Positions 1 to 12,459 of a stretch of DNA of 61,403 nt are shown one piece after another; the first letter of the stretch is position 1, and each line of letters begins with the position of its first letter. Below the pieces are notes generated by a model that had not been told where the DNA came from, did no database searches, and was given only the letters and a program-made list of their open reading frames with translations. A program made the position numbers and the translations under genes. The DNA lies in NCBI GenBank assembly GCA_964632945.1, contig CAZWCX010000033.1:1-61403 (forward strand). The letters are read 5' to 3'. Origin of the DNA: CAZWCX01 sp964632945. Lineage in GTDB: Bacteria > Planctomycetota > MHYJ01 > WSZJ01 > CAZWCX01.

Positions 1-2449
<2,449 letters not shown>

Positions 2450-2472
<23 letters not shown>

Positions 2473-4846
2473 CGGAGCATTCGTGGGGCGGAGGAAGAAG
2501 GGGGCTGCGGTCGCGCGCCGGGGCGCCCACGCGACGGCCGAGGTCGAGCTGGCCCTGCTCGCGGACGTCGGCGAACTGGTCAGCCGTTCGCGTGACGCGG
2601 AGGAATCGCTGCGCGGCCTCGTGCAGTTGATCGCCGACCGGGTCCAAGTGGACGTCTGTTCCCTCTACCTGCGCGCCAACCACGATCTCGTCCTGCGCGC
2701 CACCCACGGACTCGATCCCGCGGCGGTCGGTCGCGTGCGGATGCACACTTCGGAGGGTCTCACCGGCCTGGCGGTGGAGACCGGGGCGCCGGTCGCGGTC
2801 GAGGACGCCCCCGGACATCCGCGCTTCAAGTACTTCCCCGAGACCCGCGAGGAACTCTTTCACTCCTTCCTCGGCGTGCCCTTGATCGAGCGGGGGGAGG
2901 CCGTGGGCGTACTGGTGATCCAGACCCGCCGCCCGCGCCGGTGGACGCGCGCCGAAACGCTCATGATGTCGGCGGTGGCGTCGCAACTGGTCGGTACCGT
3001 CGTTTCGGCCACCCTCATCGAGTCGCTGAGTCGCGCCGCGCAGCCGCACGACCCGGTCCCGGCGGAAAGCCCCTTCCGCGCCCTCTCCGGGACCCCCGCG
3101 GTCCCCGGGATCGCCCGCGGCAAGGCGTATCTCTTCATTCCCCGCTCCGATCTCCTGCACCTGCAGCCCGAACCGGCGGCCGATGGGCCGGCGGAACTGG
3201 CCCGACTCGAACGGGCGATCCAGCGCTCGGTCGACCAGGTCCGCGGCCTTCACGAAGAGGTCGCCCAGCGCCTGTCGACGGAAGACGCGTCGATGTTCCA
3301 TGCACACCTCCTGCTCCTGCAGGATCGGTCATTTCGCCGCAAGATCGAGGCGGTGATCGGGATGCGCCAGTCGGCGCGGTACGCGGTCAAGAAGGTCGTC
3401 CACGACTACCTCGAGGTGTTCGCGGCGATGGAGGACCCGTACCTGCGGGAGCGCGCGACCGATCTCGAGGACGTGGCCCGGCGCCTGCTGGAGAACCTCG
3501 AGTCGGAAGAGCCCCCGGCCTCCGACCTGATCCCCGAAGGGGCGGTGGTGGTGGCGCCCACGCTCGACCTCTCGCTGGCCGCGGTGCTGCAGGCGCGACG
3601 TGCGGCCGCGGTGGCGACCTCGCGCGGCGGCGCGGGCGGACATGGGGTGATCCTCGCCCGCTCCCTCGGCATTCCCGCCGTCGTCGGCATCGAGAACGTG
3701 CTCGACCAGCTCGTTGCCGGCGACGAGGTCATCCTCGACGGCGCGGCCGGGACGCTCTTCGTCCACCCGACCCGGGAAGTGATCCAGGCCTACGAGAAGC
3801 AGGCGGAGCGGTATCGCCACCTGCTCACGGTGCTCGACCCCGCGCCCGGGATCCCGGCGGCCCTGCGGGACGGGACCCGGGTCGAATTGTCCGCGACCAT
3901 GGGTCTGCTCAGCGACCTCGAAGGCATCCATCGGTCCGGGGCGGAGGGGATCGGGCTTTATCGCACCGAGTTTCCGTTCTACGCCATGCGCCGGCTGCCC
4001 GGGGAGGAGGAGCAGTGCTCGCTCTACCGCAAGGCGCTGGAAGGGGGGCGCGGGCTTCCGGTGACGCTGCGGCTCCTCGATGCGGGCGGGGACAAGCCGT
4101 TGCCGGGTCTCGAGATTGCCGCGGAGGAGAATCCGTCGCTGGGGGTGCGGGGACTGCGGCTCCTGCGCCGGCATCCGGACCTGCTGCGCGCGCAATTGCG
4201 CGCCGCGTTGCGCGCGTCGCGACACGGCGCGCTGCGGATCCTGGTCCCGATGGTGGCGTCGATGGACGACTGGCGCTGGGCGCGGCGCGAGTGTGAGGAG
4301 TGCTTCGAGGCATTGCGCGGGGAAGGGTCCGCGCCCGACGCGATCCCCCCGTTCGGCGCCATGGTGGAGACCCCGTCCGCAGTGTTGCTGGTGCGGGGGC
4401 TGGCGGCGGAAGCGGATTTCCTCAGCATCGGCACGAGCGACCTCATTCAGTACGTGCTGGCGGTGGACCGCAACAACCCGCACGTGGTCGAGATGTTCGA
4501 CGCGCTGGACCCGGCCGTCCTGCATGCGGTGTCGCAGGTGCTGGCCGCCGCCCGCGAGGCGGAGAAGCCGGTCAGCATCTGCGGCGAGATGGCGGGTCAC
4601 CCGCTGGCCGCGCCGCTGCTCGTGGGCCTGGGGGCGCGCAGCCTGTGCGTGGACGCCAACCGCATCCCGGTGCAGAAGGGGTTGCTGCGCGAACTCGAGC
4701 TCGCGCCGCTCCAGGCGCTGGCCGGGGACTGCCTGCGCATGCACACCTCGGGCGAGGTGCGCTTCGCGACCCTCGAGGCCCTGCTTTCCCTCCACAGCGA
4801 CCGTGTGGACGAGATGCTCGGTGTGCTGCTTCCCCCGCGGGGATGA
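2450..4846 (+). CDS. ptsP: GAF-domain phosphoenolpyruvate-protein phosphotransferase (PtsP / enzyme I-Ntr)
   Basis: A cytoplasmic enzyme I that autophosphorylates from PEP and passes phosphate to an HPr/NPr protein; the N-terminal GAF domain marks the nitrogen-related PtsP branch. Domain order over 798 aa: GAF about 25-185, enzyme I N-terminal domain about 215-340, swivelling phosphohistidine domain with GGHGVILARSLGIPAVVG (active His398), then the PEP-binding TIM barrel with GIGLYRTEFPFY, LRLLDAGGDKPLPG, GAMVETPSA and the C-terminal SICGEMAG motif (Cys711). The ATG at 2450 overlaps gyrA by 23 bp; an in-frame GTG at 2483, just past the gyrA stop, is an alternative start. No HPr, NPr or EIIA gene is nearby, so its phosphate acceptor is unknown. 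Overlap suggests translational coupling to gyrA. Confidence 0.93.
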
Positions 4847-4978
4847 GCGGTGGGGCGATGCGCACAGGAGGGCCGGGCGGGGGGCGCCGGCGATCCAAGG
4901 GTGCGCCGCGTCGGGCGTATCAGGGCGTAGCGGACACGGAGGATGAAGCCGGCGACCGCTCGACCGCCGGCGGCGGGC

Positions 4979-7900
4979 TCAGCGCATCCCTTCCGGCAGC
5001 CGCCCGCGGCCGGAGTAACAGTCGATGCGCTGCCCGTGCCCGGTGAGGACGACGTCCAGGACTCCGTCGCCGTCGAGATCCGCGAGTCCGGGAGGATCCT
5101 CCGGCATGTTGCCGGCTTCCACGCGCCATCGCAGTGCGCCGGTTGCGGCCTCGAGGCAGAGCAGGTCGCCGCGATTCGTGCCGGCGATGACCTCGAGCCG
5201 CCCGTCGCCGTCGAGGTCGGCGACGCGGGGGACGTGGACCACGGCATCGCCGGTCGTGCGCCAGATCACGGTTCCGTCCGGGTCGAGGCAACAGAGGCCG
5301 TCTTGGACGCCGACGAAGAGTTCGCGACGATTGTCGCGATCGGCGTCTGCCCAGCAGGCGCCGGAAGCGGCCTGGATCGCCGCCGTCCAGGCGGCCTTGC
5401 CGTCGAGGGCTTCGAGGGCGAGCAGGCGGCCGTCCGCGCCGGCGGCGACCACGCGCGGGGGACGGCCCCGGCCCGGGGACGCCACGGCAAGTTCCGCCGC
5501 CACGCCCGCCCCTGCCGATTCCTGCCAGCGGATCTTCCCGGACGACCCGTCGAGGCTCACGATCGCTCCCCCGCGGGTGGCCAGGAACACCTCCGGCCGA
5601 CCGTCCCCGTCGACGTCCGTCACGATCGGTCGCCCCCACACCGGCGCGCGGGCGGGAAACTCCCAGAGCGTCGCGAGGTCGGTCCCGCGCAGGGCGGTGA
5701 CCGTGGCCGGACCGTACCAGGCGCACACGATCAGGTCGTCGGCGCCGTCGCCGTCCAGGTCCGCCACGGCCGGCGTGGCATAGCCCCGATGCGGCAGCGA
5801 CCGCTCGGCGCGGATCCGTCCGCTTGCGGGGTCGATCACCAGGACGCTCCCGGCCTCGCCGTCGTCGTACCGCCAGGCCACGATCTCCGGGTTTCCGTCC
5901 CGATCCGTGTCGGCCAGCGCGGGGGCCCGGTTGCCGTCCTCCCGGTAGGGCGCCTCCCACAGGAGTTCGCCCGTGCGTCCGCGGAACGCCCGGAGGCCGC
6001 TGCGCCCGTGGCGGTCGTGCGCGGGGACGATCACGTCCGGCGTGCCGTCCCGGTCGGCGTCGACGAGCAGCGGCCCGGGCCGGACCGCATTGGTCATGCG
6101 CCGGCTCCAGAGTTGCTTGGGTCCGCGGATGACGCGCAGCCCCGCGGTGCTGATGCCGAGATCGAGAATCCCGTCCTGGTCGGCATGAAAGAAGTGCAAC
6201 GCGTAGACCGGCGGCTCCACGCGAACCGCGTGAAGCACGCGCCCTTCGCGGTCCAGGGCGGTGATGAGGCCGTCCACGAGGCCGTAGTGGTATTCGGTTT
6301 GGCCGTCCCCGTCGATGTCGGCCGCGCGCGCGCCCATCGTGATTTCCTGGTGCAACTCCATCGTGCCGCGCGAGTTGCCGGTCGCCGGATCGAGCCGCAG
6401 GGCGCGGGAGCCCGCGCACAGAAGCAGGTCGACCCGGTCCCCGTCGCCGGGGACGGTCCAGCGGAGGTCCGGAAGGATCGGGTCCGGCTCCTCGTGCGTC
6501 CACCGGTCCGTACCGGTGCGCGCATCGGTGGCGCGCAGCGTCCGTCGGTCCTCCGCGAGGGTGAAGACGGTCGGTCCCACGCCGTCCGGGAGATGGGCGA
6601 GGACGAAGTGGACCTGGGCCGACCCGGCCGAGACGCTCCATCGAGGATCGCGGTCGCCCGTCCACAACCGGCCGGTATCGTTGCGGGTCCACAGGCGGCG
6701 GCCTTCCGACAGGTCCCATGCGGACTGCAAACCGTCGGCGTCGGCCGCGATCCAGAGTCCGTCGGCGTCGAGCGCCGCGATCGGACCGTCCGGGAGGGGC
6801 GTATCGACGCGCCGGGTACGCAGCAATCGCCCGTCCGCCAGCGCATACCAGGACCACTCCTCGTCCCCGAGGACGGCGAATTCGGTTCCGCCGCGAAGGA
6901 AGATCAGCCGGCCTGGGGCGCGATCGTTCAGGCTCCACAGCACCGTCCCGCTCCGCGCGGAAAGCAGGGACAGCGAGCGGCCCTTCTCCAGCAGCACGTC
7001 CGGCGCGCGGTCCCCGTCTCCGTCGAAGGAGATGCGGCGGGCGCTCGCGCCGGCCAGGTCCTTTTCCCAACGGGAGGACCCGTCGGCGCCGGCGAGGAGT
7101 CGGAGCGCGCCGTCCTCCTCGGCGACGAGGAGCGCCGCCCCGGCGCCGGCTTCCCCGGGCAGATCGCGGACCCAGCGCAATCGGCCGAGGTCGCGGCGCA
7201 CCCAGAGAGTCTTCGGCGGGGAATCGAGCCGGACCGCGGCCAGCTTGGGCTCGCCCGCGGGATTGTCGCCGTAGGCGAGGACCAGTTCCGGCCGGCCGTC
7301 CCCGTCGAGATCGCAGAATTGCGCGCTCCGGCCCGGCCCCGAGGGCATGGAGTAGCGGGCGAGCACCTGGCCCGAGCGCCCGGAGAAGACGAAGCGCTGA
7401 CCCGCCCGGTTGCCTCCCGTGAAGTCGCGGATTCCGTCTCCGTCGATATCGACCGTGAGATCATCGCCGCCCCAGTCCGATTGGGGGCTGTACCAGAGAT
7501 CGCACCGGGGCAGGATGAGCTCGCGCTGAATCCGGTCGTCGCGCGCGACGGTCACGCGCAACGTCCGGCGATAGTGGTCCAGCGCTTCCACCTCGAGCGC
7601 GTGTTCCCCCGTGGGCAACGCCAGGTCCCGCAGCGGTGTGCCGTGGGCAACGCCGCCGACGACCACCACGCTTCCCGGGGGGGTCGCGAGCACCGTGAGC
7701 CGTCCGGTATGACGCGTCAGCTCGACGGCAAGGGTCTGGGACGAGCGGCGTTTCACCTCGAGGACCAGCTCCCGGGTGTCGTGGTCCGCGGCCTCGATCG
7801 ACAGGCGGTGCACGCCGGCCGGGAGGCGCAGCGAAAGCGCCCCGGACCCGGGGTCCCAACGGCGCTCGTCGAGGCGGGCGACCGCGTGGGGCGGCGAGAC

Positions 7901-9076
7901 CCGCAGCGTGACGACTCCCGGCTGAAAGGCCTCATAGGTACCCAGGCCGGCGGCGGCGAGCAGGAACAGCGCGGACGGGACCACGACCGCCCGCCGGCGC
8001 GCGGCGAAACGCCAGGCCCGGTCCAGCCGCGAAGGCGGGCGCGCCAACACGGCTTCGCCGCGGAGAAACCGGTCGAGGTCTTCGGCGAGCTCCCCGCCGT
8101 TGGGGTAACGTCGGGACGGGTCTTTCTCGAGCGACTTGAGCAGGATCGTTTCGAGATCCCGGTTGAGCGTGGGCAGGCTCCGGCGCGGCGACGGCGCCTC
8201 CGCGGCCTCGACCTTCTCCACCAGGGAGGTGAACGGCGTGGCGCCCGTCAGCATTTCGTAGAGCAGGGTTCCGAGGGCGTAGACGTCGCAGGGAGGCCCG
8301 ATCGCCGCGAGGTCCCCGATCGCCTGTTCGGGCGCCATGTAGACGGGGGTGCCGAGGATCTGCCCGCTGGCGGTCAGGTTCGCGTCGGGCTCCACCGACT
8401 TGGCCAGGCCGAAATCGGCGACCAGGACGCGGTGTCCGGCCGGCGCGCCGGACCCGCCCTCCAGAAGGACGTCGGCCGGAAGGGAGGATCCGGACTCGAC
8501 CGCGGCCAGGAGCACGTTGGCGGGCTTGACGTCGCGGTGGACGACGCCGTGCGCGTGGGCGTGCTGAAGCGCGCGGGCGATCCGGACCGCGATCTCGACG
8601 GCCGCGCGCGCGCCGAGGCGCTTCCGCTCCCGCATCAGGCGCAGGAGGGACGTTCCTTCGATGAGGCCCATGGTGTAGAAGGCATACCCGTCGTGTTCGC
8701 CGACATCGAAGATGGGGACGATGTTCGGGTGGGACAACTGGGCCGCGGTGCGGGCCTCGCGGGCGAAGCGGGCGACGTCTTCCGGGGAGGCGTGGGTTCC
8801 GGCGAGGAGGACCTTGAGGGCGACGGGGCGCCGGAGGTTCCGGTCGAATGCGCGGTAGACGACGCCCATGCCGCCCCGCCCCAGTTCGTCGCGGATCTCG
8901 TAGTGGCCGAATTCCCGCGGTCCCTCGGCGGTACCCGGCCGGAGTCGCGCGGACGGAGCGGTGGCGGGTTCGGCCGGCGTCCGGCCGGCCGAAGTGCGAG
9001 TGGCATCGGCGTCGCTGGGGACGTTGCCGGTTGAGCTCATGGCGGGTCCCGGGCGGGAGAGGGATGCGGCGGCCAT
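4979..9076 (-). CDS. Membrane Ser/Thr protein kinase with PEGA and VCBS/FG-GAP repeat ectodomain
   Basis: About 1365 aa. The cytoplasmic kinase domain has all Hanks motifs: GRGGMGVV glycine loop, Lys in VALKVL, HRDVKPAN, DFGLAK and APE. A basic stretch and one membrane segment (around FLLAAAGLGTYEAF) follow. The predicted exported part starts with PEGA-like repeats (VTLRVSPPHAVARL; LTVLATPPGSVVV) and continues as a long series of VCBS/FG-GAP/PQQ-like blades carrying DxDGDGxxE/D calcium-type motifs (DLDGDGRPELVL, DVDGDGRPEVFL, DLDGDGVLDVVL). This suggests a receptor kinase reading extracellular or polymeric ligands through a beta-propeller; the ligand is unknown. Start: the frame opens at a GTG at 9091, with ATGs at 9076 and 9040. 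A promoter-like element at 9108-9137 gives a start near 9101, so 9076 or 9040 are preferred. Confidence 0.9.
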   Translation of the reverse strand: MAAASLSRPGPAMSSTGNVPSDADATRTSAGRTPAEPATAPSARLRPGTAEGPREFGHYEIRDELGRGGMGVVYRAFDRNLRRPVALKVLLAGTHASPEDVARFAREARTAAQLSHPNIVPIFDVGEHDGYAFYTMGLIEGTSLLRLMRERKRLGARAAVEIAVRIARALQHAHAHGVVHRDVKPANVLLAAVESGSSLPADVLLEGGSGAPAGHRVLVADFGLAKSVEPDANLTASGQILGTPVYMAPEQAIGDLAAIGPPCDVYALGTLLYEMLTGATPFTSLVEKVEAAEAPSPRRSLPTLNRDLETILLKSLEKDPSRRYPNGGELAEDLDRFLRGEAVLARPPSRLDRAWRFAARRRAVVVPSALFLLAAAGLGTYEAFQPGVVTLRVSPPHAVARLDERRWDPGSGALSLRLPAGVHRLSIEAADHDTRELVLEVKRRSSQTLAVELTRHTGRLTVLATPPGSVVVVGGVAHGTPLRDLALPTGEHALEVEALDHYRRTLRVTVARDDRIQRELILPRCDLWYSPQSDWGGDDLTVDIDGDGIRDFTGGNRAGQRFVFSGRSGQVLARYSMPSGPGRSAQFCDLDGDGRPELVLAYGDNPAGEPKLAAVRLDSPPKTLWVRRDLGRLRWVRDLPGEAGAGAALLVAEEDGALRLLAGADGSSRWEKDLAGASARRISFDGDGDRAPDVLLEKGRSLSLLSARSGTVLWSLNDRAPGRLIFLRGGTEFAVLGDEEWSWYALADGRLLRTRRVDTPLPDGPIAALDADGLWIAADADGLQSAWDLSEGRRLWTRNDTGRLWTGDRDPRWSVSAGSAQVHFVLAHLPDGVGPTVFTLAEDRRTLRATDARTGTDRWTHEEPDPILPDLRWTVPGDGDRVDLLLCAGSRALRLDPATGNSRGTMELHQEITMGARAADIDGDGQTEYHYGLVDGLITALDREGRVLHAVRVEPPVYALHFFHADQDGILDLGISTAGLRVIRGPKQLWSRRMTNAVRPGPLLVDADRDGTPDVIVPAHDRHGRSGLRAFRGRTGELLWEAPYREDGNRAPALADTDRDGNPEIVAWRYDDGEAGSVLVIDPASGRIRAERSLPHRGYATPAVADLDGDGADDLIVCAWYGPATVTALRGTDLATLWEFPARAPVWGRPIVTDVDGDGRPEVFLATRGGAIVSLDGSSGKIRWQESAGAGVAAELAVASPGRGRPPRVVAAGADGRLLALEALDGKAAWTAAIQAASGACWADADRDNRRELFVGVQDGLCCLDPDGTVIWRTTGDAVVHVPRVADLDGDGRLEVIAGTNRGDLLCLEAATGALRWRVEAGNMPEDPPGLADLDGDGVLDVVLTGHGQRIDCYSGRGRLPEGMR

Positions 9077-9107
9077 CGGAGGCGGGATCACCCGTGCGAC
9101 AACCGCG

Positions 9108-9137
9108 ATCTTAGGGGTTGCGGACCCGCGGGGTCAA
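9108..9137 (-). promoter_or_regulatory. Promoter for the VCBS-repeat kinase
   Basis: On the minus strand TTGACC (9137-9132), 18 bp spacer, TAAGAT (9113-9108). The expected start is near 9101, just upstream of the kinase start codons at 9076 and 9040. Confidence 0.5.
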
Positions 9138-9223
9138 CGACGGATTCTCAAAACGCGCGGCTGCCGTCCGTCGCGGGCGGGGGGCGCGCTCGTTCCGGCG
9201 CGGCCGCCGGGGGGGCGGTCGGT

Positions 9224-10501
9224 TCACTTGCGGGAGGCGCCCTCGATTTCTTCGCAGCAACGCACGAAGGCGGCGATCTCCTGCTGCCATTCCGCCCCGA
9301 AGGAAAGGACGAGGAGTTGCACGACCACCTCCTCCGCCTTGCTCGCCACGACATAGGTGCCGCCCCCCCGTCGGGCCAATTCGCGGAAGAACTTCTCCGC
9401 GAGTTCGCGCGCGAGTTCGTCCGCCGGGTCGGGGTGCTTCCCCGGCGGACCGTCCTCGAGCAGGGTGTGGACGCAGCTGACGAGGAAGGGCCGGACGCGG
9501 CCCGGCTTGCCCGAGTAGACCGCCTTGGCGAGCTTCTCCGGCTCGCGGTGCATCGCTTCCACCAGGGCATGGAGTCGTGCGACATCGCGGTCGTGGGCGG
9601 CGGCGTCGCCGCAGACGATGAGCACCTTGGCCGCCTCCCGGCGCCAGGGCATCTTGTGGGACTCCACCGCTTCCGCCACGGCCCGATCGACCCCTTCGTG
9701 CCAGTCTCCGCCGCCGACGGCCTCCACCCGTTCGAGCCGCTTGCGCACCTCGTCGAGTTTGGGGGTCAGTTCGCAGCGCACCTGCGCGCCGTCATCGTAG
9801 GTGATCAGGCCCAAGCGCAGGCGGTCGGCGGGAACGACGGCGGCGAGGATGGTGATCAACCCCGCGAGGCGCGCCTTGGCCGCCGAGAGATACGGGCCCA
9901 TGCTGCCGGTGGAGTCGATGGCCAGGACGAGATCGAGTCCGTCGGTCTGGAGGTCGAGCAGGCGGTCGACGAGCGCCTCCGTGCGTCCGCCGCCGCCGGC
10001 GTCGGCCGGTCGCTCGATCCGTCCGACCGGGGTGACCTGCCACGACGCTTGTACGCCCGCCCACCACTTCTTCCAGCGCGTGAGGTTGCGGCCGAAGTCC
10101 TGTCCGGCAAGGGTCTTCAAGTGGGCGTACGCCATCTCGAGTTCGAGCGTGGAGCGCTTGGAGACGACGTAGCGTCCGAGCAGGCGTTCGATCCAGGCGG
10201 TGTCCGCCCCCGCGCGCAGGACGTCGGCGGGGAGGTCGCGGAGCGCGATGGCGGCGGTGCCGCGCACGCGCGGTTCCGGGTCCTCGAGCCCGGGCTCGAG
10301 GAGGGAGAGGACGCGGTCGTCCTTTTCCGCGGCGATGCCGAGAAGGGCGAAGGCGCGCACGCACCCGTTGTCGCGCGCGCGGTAGATCGCCTGCAGTCGT
10401 TCGAGGCGATCGGGCGTCGGCGCGGCGCCGTCGGGACGGGCGCCCGGCGAGAGCAGGAGGATCGCGAGGAACGCGACGCGCGCGGGCGCGGGCACGGTCA
10501 T
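9224..10501 (-). CDS. Exported von Willebrand factor A domain protein
   Basis: 425 aa from the ATG at 10501, which directly opens a signal peptide (MTVPAPARVAFLAILLLSPG); the longer frame from 10528 adds nine residues in front of the signal and is less likely. Residues about 40-130 are helical with HEAT-like spacing (a RVRGTAAIALRDLP element). A VWA domain follows from about 205, with a MIDAS-type DSTGSMG (a DxTxS variant of DxSxS). VWA domains bind protein partners through a divalent metal. The partner is not evident. It is transcribed toward the VCBS kinase, 147 bp away, and diverges from the RING-finger gene. Function is otherwise unknown. Confidence 0.82.
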   Translation of the reverse strand: MTVPAPARVAFLAILLLSPGARPDGAAPTPDRLERLQAIYRARDNGCVRAFALLGIAAEKDDRVLSLLEPGLEDPEPRVRGTAAIALRDLPADVLRAGADTAWIERLLGRYVVSKRSTLELEMAYAHLKTLAGQDFGRNLTRWKKWWAGVQASWQVTPVGRIERPADAGGGGRTEALVDRLLDLQTDGLDLVLAIDSTGSMGPYLSAAKARLAGLITILAAVVPADRLRLGLITYDDGAQVRCELTPKLDEVRKRLERVEAVGGGDWHEGVDRAVAEAVESHKMPWRREAAKVLIVCGDAAAHDRDVARLHALVEAMHREPEKLAKAVYSGKPGRVRPFLVSCVHTLLEDGPPGKHPDPADELARELAEKFFRELARRGGGTYVVASKAEEVVVQLLVLSFGAEWQQEIAAFVRCCEEIEGASRK

Positions 10502-10528
10502 GGCGACCTCCGATTCGGGCGACGGCAT

Positions 10529-10881
10529 GAAGCATACGCGGGCGGCCCCCGGAAGTCCACGACGGGATTGGTGGTCGGGGAAGCGGCGGATACAATGGGG
10601 AGCGGACGATCGGGATCGACGTGTGCGGTGCGCCGCCGCGCCTGGAGCCGTGCGGCATGCGCTGCGTCGGTCGGCTGTGCAGCGCCGCTCCGGACGCGGC
10701 TCGGCATCGCGCGTGGCCCCGCACCTGGGCGTGGGCGTCGCGGTTCTTCGAGCGCGGTGGCTGCGGCCGGCTCGACGGGGAAGGCTCGCACGGGTGGCGA
10801 ATCGACGTTCTGCTGGATCGGGTGGCCGCCGGCGGGACGGCGTAGGCCGGGGACCTCCGGCGGATTGGGCGGGGAAGGACG
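10529..10881. other. Divergent intergenic region, VWA / RING-finger genes
   Basis: 353 bp between two divergent genes. It holds a promoter-like element (10568-10596) directed at the RING-finger gene. A 74-codon frame at 10621-10845 is Cys/Arg/Trp-rich and has no Shine-Dalgarno or recognisable domain, so I do not call it. Nothing else is apparent. Confidence 0.5.
10568..10596 (+). promoter_or_regulatory. Possible promoter for the RING-finger gene
   Basis: TTGGTG (10568-10573), 17 bp spacer, TACAAT (10591-10596). The -10 is good, the -35 weak. It would give a leader of about 280 nt before 10882. Confidence 0.35.
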
Positions 10882-11910
10882 ATGGATTGTCTGAGCGCCG
10901 CGGTGGTCCTCTTCGGGCTCTTCGGCGGATTCATCTGGGCGATCATCCGGCTTGCCCAGGGCCTCCTGGGGGCCGACACCCGTCCGACCTTGAACCCGCA
11001 CAGCCAGAGCACCGCCCACGCTCTGGGCGAATTCCGGGAGGCGTCGCTCGAAGCGGTTCCCCTTGCGAATGCGCCCGCGCGCAGGGACCCGGCGGTCCAC
11101 CGGCATCGTCCCTGGATCGTCCGCGAATGGACGGGGGGAGACGTCGTCCCGGTTCCCGGCACGGGCGAGATCGAAGTGCGCTGGAACCGCGACGGCTGGC
11201 GCCTGCGATGGTTCGAGAAACAGCGCGGCTTCCACACCTGGACCGTCGTGATGGCGCGGGCGACCTTGCGCATCCCCCACGGCTTCCAGGTCCGGCCCCG
11301 CGCGGAGGATCTTCCCCTCCCGGGTCCCGAACGCTCCTGTTCCCAGCCCACCGGAATCCCGGAGTTCGACGCCCGCTGGAGCGTGCGCCTTTCCCCGGAT
11401 GCACTGGACGTCCTCCCGGTCTCGCGGCCGGTCTGCGAGGCGATGCTCGTTCTGGCCCACCGGCGCGATGTCGTGCTTTCCCCGGCGCCGGCACCGGAGA
11501 GTCGGAGCGAGCAGCCGGCGACGGGAAAGTCGCGCGCGGCGCCGGCTGGGACGGAACGCACGGATTCAGGAGACCCGGTCCTGGATGTGCAACCCGCGCG
11601 GTCCTGGGTCAGTCTGCACGGGTCCCTCTTCGATGCGGGGGAACCGCGCGCAATTCTCGAGGCTGCGTGCGACGTGCTCGTCGCCGTGCTCAAGGAGTCC
11701 GCGGCGCGTGCGGGGGTGGCCAAGATCCACTTGGTTCATTCCCCCGCCGGGGTCGACGCGGCACCCGCCCATTGTCCCGTGTGCGCGGAGTCGATCCTGG
11801 ATTCGCCCGCGCGCTGCGCGCGGTGTGAGACCCCTCACCACCGGGACTGCTGGACCTACGTCGGGGCTTGCTCCGTGTTCGGTTGCCGGTCGAGCGAGAT
11901 GCGCGCGTAG
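10882..11910 (+). CDS. Membrane-anchored prokaryotic RING-finger protein
   Basis: 342 aa starting at an ATG preceded by GGGGAAGG. Residues about 5-27 form one membrane segment (VVLFGLFGGFIWAIIRLA). The middle 250 residues match no domain I recognise. The C-terminus is a compact Cys/His cluster: C298-x2-C301, C312-x2-C315, H319/H320, C323, C330, C335, with the order and spacing of a prokaryotic RING finger (CPVC...RCARC...HHRDCW...C). In eukaryotes RING folds recruit ubiquitin-conjugating enzymes. Prokaryotic versions are known from genome surveys, mostly of complex bacteria, and few have an assigned function. No E1/E2/ubiquitin-like gene is adjacent; a ThiF/MoeB-like E1-fold protein lies at 24316-25113, probably unrelated. 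Confidence 0.78.
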   Translation: MDCLSAAVVLFGLFGGFIWAIIRLAQGLLGADTRPTLNPHSQSTAHALGEFREASLEAVPLANAPARRDPAVHRHRPWIVREWTGGDVVPVPGTGEIEVRWNRDGWRLRWFEKQRGFHTWTVVMARATLRIPHGFQVRPRAEDLPLPGPERSCSQPTGIPEFDARWSVRLSPDALDVLPVSRPVCEAMLVLAHRRDVVLSPAPAPESRSEQPATGKSRAAPAGTERTDSGDPVLDVQPARSWVSLHGSLFDAGEPRAILEAACDVLVAVLKESAARAGVAKIHLVHSPAGVDAAPAHCPVCAESILDSPARCARCETPHHRDCWTYVGACSVFGCRSSEMRA

Positions 11911-11967
11911 GCCGCCTCGAGTTCCTTCCGCCCCGCCCCGGAGCTCCCGGCGCCGGTCCCGAAAATG

Positions 11968-12001
11968 GCACGACCGGCTCCGGTTTCGGAGCCGGTCGTG
12001 C
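11968..12001 (+). terminator. Strong hairpin after the RING-finger gene
   Basis: Perfect 15-bp stem (GCACGACCGGCTCCG, 11968-11982, pairing with 11987-12001) closing a four-base GTTT loop, 57 bp after the stop codon. No clean U-tract follows (a TTTT occurs at 12020), so it may terminate, protect the 3' end, or work in both directions. Confidence 0.6.
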
Positions 12002-12213
12002 ACCTTGCGCTGTCTGGGATTTTGCCTGCCCGCGTGGGTCTTGGGCAGGCCAGGGGTTCGAGGATCAGGGATAGCAACCCTCGTGCCCCGTCTTCGGCGT
12101 GCGGAGGATCTCCGGACTTGCCGCGCAAATGGAAGAAACGAAAAAGAATGCGTCTCGGCCGCGCGCCCGCTTTTTTTCCGAGAGGTCCCGCGTTGCCCGG
12201 ATCGGGATTCCCC

Positions 12214-12232
12214 GGTAACGACGAATGTTACC
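12214..12232. promoter_or_regulatory. Operator-like inverted repeat
   Basis: GGTAAC, seven bases, GTTACC: a perfect 6-bp dyad about 200 bp before the mrfA promoter, in otherwise unassigned DNA. The binding factor is unknown. Confidence 0.3.
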
Positions 12233-12424
12233 ATGCCCGGACACCCGCACGTCCTGCGGGGGCCCGACCGAGGGGATCGACCTCGGGGGGGCTTCGGGAA
12301 CCGGGGGAAGTTCGCAGGAGTTCTTCAAAGTCTTGGAATGAAATGGATTGTGGCGGTTCACCCGCACGTCGGCACGCCCAGGCGGGGGATCGGGCGCCAT
12401 CCCGACGGCTGCTTCCGACGCAAA

Positions 12425-12459
12425 GTTAGGGTTGCCCTAACGAGTTCTATGGGTATACT
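12425..12459 (+). promoter_or_regulatory. mrfA promoter with overlapping palindrome
   Basis: TTGCCC (12432-12437), 16 bp spacer, TATACT (12454-12459), with mrfA starting at 12496. The -35 lies inside the perfect dyad GTTAGGG-TTG-CCCTAAC (12425-12441), where a repressor could block polymerase. Confidence 0.5.

Noticed and set aside
3329..4795. 488-codon minus-strand frame
   Set aside because: Antisense of ptsP with no domain motifs.
10621..10845. 74-codon frame upstream of the RING-finger gene
   Set aside because: Cys/Arg/Trp-rich, no Shine-Dalgarno, no homology recognised.
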